Shown: positions 54,883 to 64,000 of the stretch, in pieces
Layout: each line of letters starts with the position of its first letter
Position numbering within the stretch: position 1 is the stretch's first letter
Notes under the pieces: generated by a model
Told to the model about the DNA's origin: nothing
Database searches by the model: none
Seen by the model: only the letters and a program-made list of their open reading frames with translations
Made by a program: the position numbers and the translations under genes
NCBI GenBank assembly: GCA_019044685.2
Contig: JAGTXX020000015.1
Coordinates: 1,550,001 to 1,614,000, forward strand
Direction of reading: 5' to 3'
Length of the DNA: 64,000 nucleotides
Origin: Nannochloris sp. 'desiccata'
Lineage: Eukaryota; Chlorophyta; Trebouxiophyceae; Chlorellales; Chlorellaceae

Positions 54883-55962
54883 TCAATGTGCTGCAGCGTG
54901 CTTTGCTGCTGCTTCCGCCACCTTACTATTCACCTCAGGTTTCAATGGCCTACTCATATTCTCAGCAATCACTCCCAATGGCTCTGCACCTTCATAAATC
55001 ACCTTATAAATTCCAGAAATAACGGGGCAATCAATGCCCTCTTTCTGAGCAAGATCGTGGGAAGATTTTGCAGTGAGAATACCCTCAGCAACAGCATTCA
55101 TACTCTTCTTAATATCTTCAAGCTTCTCCCCTTTACCCAGCCTCAATCCGACGGTACGGTTACGAGACAAATCGCAAGTACAAGTTAAGATTAGGTCGCC
55201 AACACCCGCCAGTCCTGAAAGAGTCAGTGGATTGGCTCCACACCCCACAGCTAATTGGGTAAGCTCATCTAAACCCCGTGTCATTAAAGCTGCTCTTCCA
55301 TTGGCTCCAAATCCAAGGGAATCTGAAATTCCAACAGCAACGGCAAGGACATTTTTCAAGGCACCGCCCAGTTCAACACCCACAACGTCATTTGTAGTAT
55401 AGCAACGGAAACGAGGTGTCGACAGCAGCCCCTGTACACGAAGGGCCACCTCATCATTAAAGGAAGCAATCGTCACTGCAGTAGGGTTTTCTGCTGCGAC
55501 TTCAGCAGCGAAAGATGGCCCACTAAGGAAACATAACCTGGAGTGTAACCGCTCTGGCAACACACGTCTTAAGATGGCATCAGGTGTCTCTAAAGTATCA
55601 TTTAAAATTCCCTTTGTACAGGAACAGATGATCTTATCATCAGTAATTGAGTCTGAGACCTGATTCATTACTGTTTCCAAGAACGGGGTTGGAATAACGG
55701 TCAAAATAATCTCCCCAAATGTAGCTACTTTTTGAATATCTTGGCTTGCTTTGACGTTGGGGCTCAGCTTAAATCCTTTGAAAAAAAGAGTATTTTCATG
55801 CTCGTTGTTAATACTGTCGACAACTTCAGATTCACGAGCCCAGAGAAGGACGTCGTGGCCTTTTCTTCCGCAGTGGAGTGCCAAAGCAGTGCCCCAAGCG
55901 CCACCTCCAAAAACGCTGATATGGGCCTTTTCAGTACTGAGATTATGATCCTTGGTAGACAT
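54883..55962 (-). CDS. NAD-dependent glycerol-3-phosphate dehydrogenase
   Basis: A 359-residue GpsA/GPD-type enzyme that reduces dihydroxyacetone phosphate to sn-glycerol-3-phosphate for lipid and glycerol synthesis. The Rossmann start HISVFGGGAWGTALALH is at about residues 14-30. Next come ILTVIPTPF, the substrate loop CSCTKGI, FLSGPSFAAEV, and the catalytic Lys region GVELGGALKNVLAVAVGI. GLAGVGDLILTCT and SRNRTVGLRLGKG follow, then the C-terminal PVISGIYKVIYEG. The fold and motifs are of the bacterial-like GpsA type. No transit peptide is apparent (MSTKDHNLSTEKAH), so a cytosolic form is likely. The coding region has no intron. The start ATG at 55962 is the first in frame. Confidence 0.95.
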   Translation of the reverse strand: MSTKDHNLSTEKAHISVFGGGAWGTALALHCGRKGHDVLLWARESEVVDSINNEHENTLFFKGFKLSPNVKASQDIQKVATFGEIILTVIPTPFLETVMNQVSDSITDDKIICSCTKGILNDTLETPDAILRRVLPERLHSRLCFLSGPSFAAEVAAENPTAVTIASFNDEVALRVQGLLSTPRFRCYTTNDVVGVELGGALKNVLAVAVGISDSLGFGANGRAALMTRGLDELTQLAVGCGANPLTLSGLAGVGDLILTCTCDLSRNRTVGLRLGKGEKLEDIKKSMNAVAEGILTAKSSHDLAQKEGIDCPVISGIYKVIYEGAEPLGVIAENMSRPLKPEVNSKVAEAAAKHAAAH

Positions 55963-56964
55963 TTTTATTTAGAGTATCCTGCAAAAATATCGAGAGAAAG
56001 ACGAGTTGAGGAGCATGCCGTTATAAATTTCCAGGAGAAGAGCAGCCAAAAGAAAGGTCCCGAGCAATGAAAACCGTAGAGGCACCCCTCTGTTATTTCT
56101 TTCTTTCTTCGAGAATTCGAGAAGGATCAGCTATTAATTGCGTCAAGTGCTGACGGTGGATTCAACCTTGGTATCACAATAGTTGCTTGGAACGTCCTTT
56201 GTTATACGAGAGAGAGTTGGAAGTGGTGCAGGCAGCACGAAGAGAAAGGCACCGCTCAGCCTCTTTTTTCTTGAATGCACTGCCAGTGAGGCGCACCACT
56301 ACTCTCTCTCTATTAAGTAGTAGTTGTTTGTATTCGTGTTTGCGCGGCCATTTAAGTCAAACGATATGCCTTCGGCACTGGGTTGCACGAAATGGACTTC
56401 AAGTCCCTATGCCAAAAACTCTTGTGCCAAAGTTGGCCCGTTCCGCCAGCTCAGACCTTTTACTCTAAGCCATCACGTCCTTGCTTGAGGTATTATAACC
56501 CCAGATTAATTTAAGAAATAAGCATCCACAGATTTCTATGCTCAGCGACCGTCGGGTAAGCTACAATAGACACGTCCAAGAGTAATTCCAGAATTCCAGA
56601 ATCAAAATTGATAAAACAGTGATCCTCACCTATGAACCACAAACTTGCAAATTAGAGCTCGTTAGTACCGAGCAGATGCTATAAAATCGTCAGAACTGAA
56701 AAATAAGATCTGAGAGGTGTGAAGGTCGAGGTTTTCAGCGATTTTGTATCACGCCAAGTTGTTTGCAATCCACATTGAATCTTTTCTTTCGAGTGAAAAT
56801 TCAAATATTTTTACCTCTGCCCTAAAATATTAAGCTTTCAGTTTATGTTGTTGATTCATATCTTTCTCAATACTGTTTATATTACCGTCATAGGACTGCA
56901 GCACACCCACATAGCACGTTGCCTTCATAAATCGCATTTAATCAGTTAAGTGAAGAAGGCCTCC
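55963..56964. other. Divergent upstream region, G3PDH and RecQ helicase
   Basis: About 1 kb between divergent genes. A plus-strand open stretch at 56187-56468 has no family resemblance. The C/G-richer part around 56341-56460 was checked for snRNA-like motifs without success. It contains both promoters. Confidence 0.45.
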
Positions 56965-59900
56965 ATGGACGGCGGAGTGCCTGATTCAGATGATGAGGGG
57001 CATGTCTCTTATCACTCAAATAGTCACAAGGCAAATGCTCGAAATCAAACCCTAGAAAAGATATATAGTGACGATGAGGGCGATGCTTGGGCATTTGCAG
57101 CAAATTATTCTACCCACTTAGAGGCCACCCCACACCCGCAAGCGCCTGCTAGTAGATCTCAAAAGATGTTTACTTTTGGTAGAAAAGCTACACTCACTGG
57201 TGCGGCCAAAGGCCCTAGACAGCAACAAGCTGGCCGAAAATTGGTGAGCAGTGCTGTTGCCGCTCGCCAGCAGGCCTGTGCTAATGTAGAAGAAGAGACT
57301 ACTCACCAGGAGAAAGAGTTGGGTGGAATTGATTGGTCTATAGGTGGGATTATGTCGAACTCCTCTAAAGAGAGCGTACCGGCACCCTTAATAGCTGTTC
57401 GACCTGGTTTTGTTGGTAGAGCACCTCCATCAGCTCTCCGGCCTCTGCCTGAAGCAAGGATGGCACCTGCTGCTTCTGCTCCATCTACCGCTAGTGCTGA
57501 CCCTACAGAAGAGGATAATGTCAATAAAACTAGAAGAGATTCAGGACCTCGTGTAGAACAAATTGATGGATCCACAGCACCACCAGCAACGAGCAACAAA
57601 CCTTCTTATGCCCCACCGCCCGTCACTACAGTTGCTGGCTCCACTTTTGGCACCGGTATGACAACCCACCGCAACGATGATGGTATGAATGTAGTTTATA
57701 GTAAACGTAAACGATCTGGAGATGATGAAACTACCGCTCCGGCCACTAAAGTAAGAGCTACAGTCAACTCTGGATGGGGCAATAATTTTGTTCGTATCGA
57801 TATGAAGGTAGGTTGAATTTTGACAGCATTAGTGTCTTTTTCATGATTTCATTGATTAACAAGGTTGATTTATATGTCCTTAATTGAAATATTGTGTATT
57901 TTGGGTTTTTGCAGAAAGGACGCGGTAGTACAAAGTTCAGATCTTCTCGCCACACCAACAATTCCCGTCGTCGTCCTGGGAGGGGTCGTTGGAAAACTCC
58001 ACGATTGCGCCAAGTGGGTGATGGAGCAGAGTTTATGGAAGGGTGGGAATCAAGAGGTGGTACCAGCTGTTTTAAATGCGGTGGAAAGGGGCATTGGGCT
58101 AAAGATTGCACTGCGAGCAAAGAAGTTGACGGTGTTGGTGACAGCGGAGAAGAAGACAATAGCGATAACGATGGAATTGGTGCTGGTCCTTCTAATGCTG
58201 TTAAGCCATCATTACCCCCGCTGCCTAAACTCCCTCAGAATGGTGAGTCATTACCACCACTCCCTCCCCCCGCTGCAGCTGGTATAGAGCTGGAGGTTGA
58301 TATTGAGGCATTGTGCGAGGAAGAAACTTTGCAAAATCACGTTCAAGATGTTTTTGGATATTCTGCCTTCCGTGGATTGCAATTGCTCACAATAAGAAAG
58401 ATTCTTCGTGGAGAATCGTGCCTTAGTATCATGCCGACAGGTAAAAAAATGCCTTTAAATACTGGTGTTCTAAAATGTCTTTTGATCGCACCGACAAATT
58501 TTTCAAAAATCTTCTGTTCTCTATCTTGCAGGCATGGGTAAATCTTTATGTTACCAATTACCGGCTCTCTTACTTCCTGGGTTGACTCTCGTAGTCTCCC
58601 CATTGATTGCTCTTATGCATGACCAATGCAGAGCTGCTCCTCCTCAGCTCAATCCGGCAGTTCTCTGGTCGGGTCAAACGCCAATACAAGCTAGAGAAGT
58701 ACTAAGAGATGTAGAGGTAACGCAAGCTTTTACCATAACAACTAGAAGCAACCAGTGATGATAGTTACGATACATAAATAGATTAATTAATCAAAAGCCA
58801 TCATTACTAAAGCATCAACTTATCTTTATCTTTACTTTTCTTCTCTACAGAATGGAACCATCCGTCTTTTATTCATCAGTCCTGAGCGTCTCGGCAACCC
58901 CTATCTTTTAGCAGCCTTACGCCCTCGTATGCCTCTCACCGCTGTCGTCATTGATGAAGCACATTGCGTCGCTGAATGGGGCCATTCTTTCCGTCCATCC
59001 TACTTTAGGCTAGGAGAGATTTTGCAACGAGATGTTAGTACACGTAGTATTCTGGCACTTACTGCTACAGCGACCAAAGCAACAGAAGCTGCAGTATGTG
59101 GTGTATTACGTATCCCACAATCACAAGTTCTTCGCGATAGTGCTATTCGTCAGAATCTCAGATTGCATGTAGTCCGTTCTCAAGGGACCCCTTGCTCTCG
59201 AGCTGGAAGCAGCGGTGGCGGAAGCTGGCATCAAGTACTAAGCTTATTTAAGGGTGGCCCTCTTGCTACCTCTCGTTCCTCAATTGTATACTGTGCTTGG
59301 AAAAGTGATGCAGATTCTTTAGCAGCTGCGCTCATCGGAGCTGGAGTCAATGCCAAGGCCTATCATGCAGGGCGTAGTTTGCAAGACCGGTCTAATATAG
59401 AAGCTGCTTTCTCTTCTGGCCGTCTTCGTGTTGTTGTAGCTACTGTCGCTTTCGGCATGGGGATAGATATTGCTTCTGTAGATGCAGTTGTCCATGCTAC
59501 GATGCCTCGCAGCTTGGAAGAGTATGTCCAGCAAATTGGCCGTGCTGGTCGTACTGGGAGTGAAGGTCAATGCTACGCTCATTTGGCTGAACAGGATTTT
59601 ATATCTCTTCGTTCTTTAGCTTATTCTGGAATGGTGACGAAAGAATCTGTGAAAATGGTGTTGTCTCGTGTCTTTCCACAACCGGAAGAAGAAGCTGAAG
59701 AGAAAAGCAGCGACGATGATGAAGAAGAAGAAGACTTGGTTGAAAGTGAAAATACTGATAGCGACGCTGAGGTTGAAAATGCTCCCAAAGCAAGGAAAAG
59801 AAAAGCTCCCAAGAAAGCCCCTAAATTAGCAGCAGGGCCTCGTTCCACTTGTTCTGAAAAGAGGCGTTTCGGTGTGCTGAATAGCCGCAAGCTTGCCACA

Positions 59901-60746
59901 GAAGTCGACATGCAAGAAGAAAGCATTGAAGCTATATTAGGTTATTTAGAAGCAGATGAAGAACCGTATGTACGTGTATTGCCTAAAGTAGCAAACACTG
60001 CAAAGATTTCATTCTATGCTGCGCCTGCTGAGCAAATGGCGCAGCAATACCCGGTCGTGCATTCAGTTTTAACAATTTGCTCTCGACCTCGCAATGGCCT
60101 GTACTCTGTCAACACGGCCAAGCTTGCTGAAGCTGTACAGAAACCTCCTGGCGCTGTATTACAAGATCTCCAAACTTTAGCACAGCAAAAACTTGTCGGA
60201 TTTGAGTTTTCTAAAGAAACAGGTCCAGGTTTTGAGATTCTTAGACAACCATCAAGTTTAGAAGATCTCACAGATTCTATCCATGCTCGTCTTTCCACCA
60301 TGTTGCGGTGCCAAGTGGCTCGATTGGATACCGTCTACCGTACTTTATCAACTGCAATGTCTCACAACGCACAAATGTTACAGGAATCGTCTCTTCGTGA
60401 GGCTCTTGAAGGATATTTTGCCAGACAAGAAGCCGCTGGACTCGCTCTTACTGGAGGCATAGTAGACCCTTGTGCTGCCCTGGATCTGCAAGGCTTACCC
60501 TTACGACATGCCCCTGAAAGCATGCTCCAAGCTGCCAAGGCAGCACTCCGTCGTAATAAAGAACAAGGTGGCCCTTCAATGTCTCCAATGTTTTTAGCAC
60601 GAGTGCTCCACGGCATGGGGAGTGCTGCAATGCCGAGGGATACGTGGCGTAAGAGAATGGGTGCGTTTTGGGGAAATATGAAAAATGTGGATTTTACAGC
60701 TGTTGTGAATATATGTACCTTGGCTTGCAAATCATTTTTAGATTAA
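56965..60746 (+). CDS. RecQ helicase, RECQL4-like, with CCHC zinc knuckle
   Basis: A 3'-5' DNA helicase of the RecQ family. Four exons (56965-57807, 57915-58440, 58532-58716, 58851-60746) give about 1149 residues. The N-terminal ~280 residues are low-complexity and end in [13 protein letters not shown], similar to the basic block before the RECQL4 zinc knuckle. A CCHC knuckle [14 protein letters not shown] sits at 333-346. Helicase motifs follow: Walker [15 protein letters not shown] (about 455-468), [11 protein letters not shown] at 553-563, [24 protein letters not shown] and [10 protein letters not shown]. No RQC or HRDC domain is obvious; an acidic/basic insert (EEEEDLVES...[10 protein letters not shown]) comes after the core. 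RECQL4 acts in replication initiation and repair. Assignment to this branch rests on the knuckle and flanking block and is tentative; the RecQ call itself is firm. Confidence 0.9.
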
Positions 60747-60918
60747 GTAGATAGAATATCATACCGTTCCAGATATATATCTAATGTTACATGTAAAAGT
60801 ACTGGTTGTTTAAAAAAGATAGTTGCGGGAAGTCAAAGAAAAAGTCTTTGTAATAGTCAAATGGTGAAAAAACATAAATATATATATGAATACAAGTAAA
60901 CAGAGCCATCTAACTAGC

Positions 60919-63900
60919 CTAGCTTCCAAAGAGTGCTGCAAAGGGGCGATTACATACAGGAGGAACATCTTCTTGTTGTCCACCTCCATTACCACCACCA
61001 GATTTTTTCTTATTGCCATTTCTAGTTGTTGCACCACCACCACCACCACCAGCAACATTGCAAGCATTCGTAGCAGTTCCTTGAGCGGTCGCAAACGGCG
61101 CCAACCAATTGGAATTACTCTTTTCTAATAAAGAATCGATGCTGTGAAGAGATGTATCAGTAGCAGGGGCACCGCCACCTGCAGCAGCTTCAGCTGCCAA
61201 GGCTTCATCATCGATTCCACCACCGACACCACCACCAACTTGTTGGAATAATGCTTCAACTCCCTTTTGCATAACAATTGCAGCAGCGCCTTGCGCTTTA
61301 GGATGTGCATCCATAAAGCCGAGAAGTGAGGTAGAAGGCAAGAGAGAATGGCCACCGCCGCCGAGCAGAGAAGCACCGCCCAACCTACCGCCAGGAGTAC
61401 CACCAGTGCCAAAGTCGGCAGGCAGTTTGAAGTTTGGTGGGGGGGATAAACAAGCCCAATCTATAGGTAATTTTGAGATAGTCTTATTACCTGTATTATG
61501 ATCACCGGCACTGCCATCTGCACCGACTTCTAGTTCAGCTTCTGTACTAGGGGAGGTTCTAGGCTCTTTACCAGGCGTACTAAAGGCTCCAGCAAATCCA
61601 GCATCATTGACAGCAGTAGGAGCATTAATTGGCATGGCTTCAGCCTTCGTTCCCTTTGGCACTGCAGCCGCTTGCTGCTGCTGCTGTTGGGGCTGCTGCT
61701 GTGGGTGATTGGACAGAGGTGTCTCAAACAGCGACTTAAACATAGAATCTCCAAAGAGAGAATTCATACCTCCAGTAATTCCTTGGTTAAAATGAGGAGA
61801 AACCTGCGGAGGTTGCGCCACTTCTATTGGCGTCTGCTGCTGTTGCATTTGAGCATAGAGCTGAGGGTACTGCTGCTGCTGCTGTCGCATTTCACACTGC
61901 ATGTAAGGACCCAGCATTTCCTGCTGTCTTTGTAAGACTTGTGCAGCCTGTGCTTGATTAATACCAGTCCATTGCAAATAATTAGCCATTCCAGCTGGAA
62001 GCGGCATTCCACCGACAAATGCCGGTGCTAACTGTTGTTGTGAGAGCACCGCGTGCATGTGTTGCTGCTGTTGCTGTTGCACTTGTTGAGCAGAGTGAAG
62101 GACAGGATCAGGTTCAGATGTCACATGACCCTTCTTTTTCCTTGTCGATGCAGCTTTCTTCTTAGGACTCTTTTTTGCCTTTGTCTTTGAAGCAGGCGGT
62201 GCGGCTACTACTGCCGGTGGCCGTACAGTCAAGAGATTTCGAAGTCCTACAGGCACACGAGCCTTTTGAGCTGGTCTCTCACCTCCATCGCCTCCGTCTT
62301 TTAAGACCCCGCTGTAAGGCTGAAGCTGGTGCTGGTGTTGTTGTTCTATTGCCATTGCATCTACGACCCCATCAGCATTTAATCCACATTCCAAGGCATT
62401 CTCTAATTCCATCTCTAATTCAGTTCTCTGCCTCTTTTTACCAATAGATGTTGTTTTAGTAGTAGGTGCTACGGTATCTAGAGATGCTGTAACGGGTTGG
62501 CTAGCAGGTACAGGAGCAGCATTTGCCTTTGCTGCCGCTGCTGTAGCCTCTGTCGCAGAGAGTCCTCTTTGCTTTGCAGCATGGTCTAAAGCAGCTTTAA
62601 GAGCTCTTCTTAACGAATCATGAGCATCTTCACCTGGTAAAGCAGGTGCTATACCTTTACTATTAATAACACCACCAGTATTCTGCAAATGTTGCTGCTG
62701 TGCAGGCACCACTGCCTCTCCCATCTCGACATGGCCATCTCTCTTTTCAACACTAGTGCTAAGATCCCAGCTATAGTACAGCGTTAATAATTCTCCATCT
62801 ATTCTCGGTGCAGGTAATAAAGCTACAATATCGCCAATTGTAAGGTCTAAATTGCAGTTGGATCCACCCCACTTGATACCTTGCAGGGCTGCGCTGGCCT
62901 CAGGTCCGGCCTCTAGATATAAACAACACATTTTCTCTATATCACCGCCATTCTCACCATTACTTGGACTGTTATCGTTGTTGTTAATTATAGCAGCGGT
63001 AGGATTGCTCGTACTAGGAGGCTGTGCTCCTGGAGCGGAAGAAGAAGGCATGGCTCGCTGCCAAGATCTTTCCAAGTGAGCAAGCATGTCAACAAGGCTC
63101 GTGTGAGCAGGTAGAGTCATAGAGGCAGCGCCGCTATAATTTTTTTCCTTCATTAATGCCAGGTACACACTCGATGCAGCTACAAGACGCACTTTGATGA
63201 GATGAACTGGAAGAGGACCTGAACTTGCCACTGCACCAGTGGTGGGCGGTGGTGGCAGGAGAGATATTTGATTTTGGTCTTCTTCTTCTACACAAATTGA
63301 TTGCGTGGGAGTAACAATAGAAGTACCATTACCAGGAGCATGTACAGAAGCAGCTGTTTTGTGTTTTTTCTTCGTCTTCTTCTTTCCAGTAGAGTGGTCA
63401 GCAGTAGCAAGAGCACCACCTGCGTTGGCGTTGTTGCAGGCATCAGAGCGATACTGCTGTTGCTGTTGAGAAGGCTTTTTGGCAGTGTCGCCCTTGGAAT
63501 CTTTCGATTTAACAACCTTGTTTGGAAGCATAACTCGTTCCCAGTAGACCACCATCGTATAATGCAAGTTTTCTAATGAGCTTTCCTTTTTAATATTTGT
63601 GTTGAGATGCCGCTTCATGCTTGTAATTATATTATCATAGTAGGCTCCAACCTGTTTGGGGTCTTTCGTTCGTAAGGCTGTTGCTATACTTGTAACACAG
63701 TCATCTCGAAACTGCATTCCTTTTATCATGCGCAGGTATTCAAAGAAGAAGCGTTCCTCATGGTAGGTCCACTTGGCGGGGCGAGCATTGGAGGTGCCTG
63801 GAAATTAAGAAGAAGACTTACAAGAATAAGACAAGAGGGCTGAAAGTATCATTACTGACAAATTGCTAACGTAATACATGTGAAAAACAGCATATAAAAC

Positions 63901-64000
63901 GCTTACCAGCTCCAGGCTGAGCATGTTGTAAGGTAATTTGAGGATTTGGGGCTTCTATCCTTGCTGAACCACCCCCAGCTGCTTTATCGTTATCGGTGGG
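60919..64000 (-). CDS. Large Gln-rich SANT/Myb protein, TSL-kinase interacting protein 1/cramped-like, 5'-partial
   Basis: About 990 residues are visible in two minus-strand exons (64000-63907 running off the window edge, and 63797-60919). Near the visible N-terminus is a SANT/Myb-like domain: AKWTYHEERFFFEYLRMI, RDDCVTSIATALRTKDPKQV and YYDNIITSMKRHL. A conserved downstream block follows (LIKVRLVAASSVYLALMKE and IKWGGSNCNLDLTIGDIVALL). This SANT plus IKV...GD-I layout resembles plant TKI1 and the cramped family of chromatin regulators. The remaining two thirds is low-complexity with poly-Gln tracts, AT-hook-like KTKAKKSPKKK, and Gly/Asn-rich runs. The intron (109 nt) joins GAG-TSNARPAK in frame. 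The start codon is outside the window. Nuclear chromatin or transcription role is inferred. Confidence 0.75.

Noticed and set aside
56187..56468. 93-codon frame upstream of the RecQ gene
   Set aside because: Low-information Ser/Leu/Arg sequence in a divergent promoter region, without homology or splice support.
1..64000. CRISPR array, operon structure, insertion sequence or viral genes
   Set aside because: The window has spliceosomal introns and eukaryotic genes throughout; no repeat-spacer array, transposase or viral domain was seen.

Overview
The window is nuclear DNA of a photosynthetic eukaryote, most likely a green alga. Genes are compact and AT-leaning, with short spliceosomal introns (about 70-320 nt, GT-AG with one GC-AG). 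The gene set fits the green lineage: a Dof zinc-finger transcription factor, a class XI myosin with DIL tail, a PP7-like phosphatase, an SRT1/SIRT6-type sirtuin, a TSL-kinase-interacting-protein-like SANT protein, a PAA/HMA8-type copper ATPase, a plastid DUF3067 protein and plastid-type PurM, LeuC and CDP-DAG synthase. Genus and species cannot be fixed from the sequence alone.

Layout. 1-6 kb: the 3' part of CCT1 (chaperonin alpha), a circularly permuted tRNA gene (best read as tRNA-Thr(AGU), 2150-2244), intronless CPSF73 and a small TOM7 gene. 6-20.5 kb: a P4 flippase, an alpha/beta hydrolase, convergent ribosomal protein genes eL31 and eL27, plastid CDP-DAG synthase, PurM and condensin-II subunit CAP-H2. 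20.8-32.1 kb: myosin XI, an HROB-like recombination protein, an unrecognised protein, a VTT/TVP38 membrane protein and a divergent pair of small proline-rich proteins. 32.6-45 kb: Dof factor, PP7-like phosphatase, a decayed nuclease-like pseudogene, CBP80, a sirtuin and LeuC. 45-64 kb: DUF3067 protein, PRP4, the proteasome assembly factor UMP1/POMP, mitoribosomal mS38, a plastid copper ATPase, a possible 55-residue protein, glycerol-3-phosphate dehydrogenase, a RECQL4-like helicase with a CCHC knuckle, and the 3' part of a large Gln-rich SANT protein.

The genes are mostly housekeeping and are not co-functional clusters. Themes recur: mRNA processing (CPSF73, CBP80, PRP4), chromosome maintenance (CAP-H2, HROB, RECQL4-like, sirtuin), proteostasis (CCT1, UMP1), plastid metabolism (PurM, LeuC, CDS, HMA8, DUF3067) and mitochondria (TOM7, mS38). 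Several intron-containing genes have short 5' exons followed by one very long 3' exon.

The most striking element is the permuted tRNA. Its 3' half lies upstream of its 5' half, the two acceptor strands are perfectly complementary, and the halves rejoin into a 72-nt cloverleaf. All exon boundaries were read by hand from splice signals and frame continuity; they agree in frame but have not been checked against transcripts.
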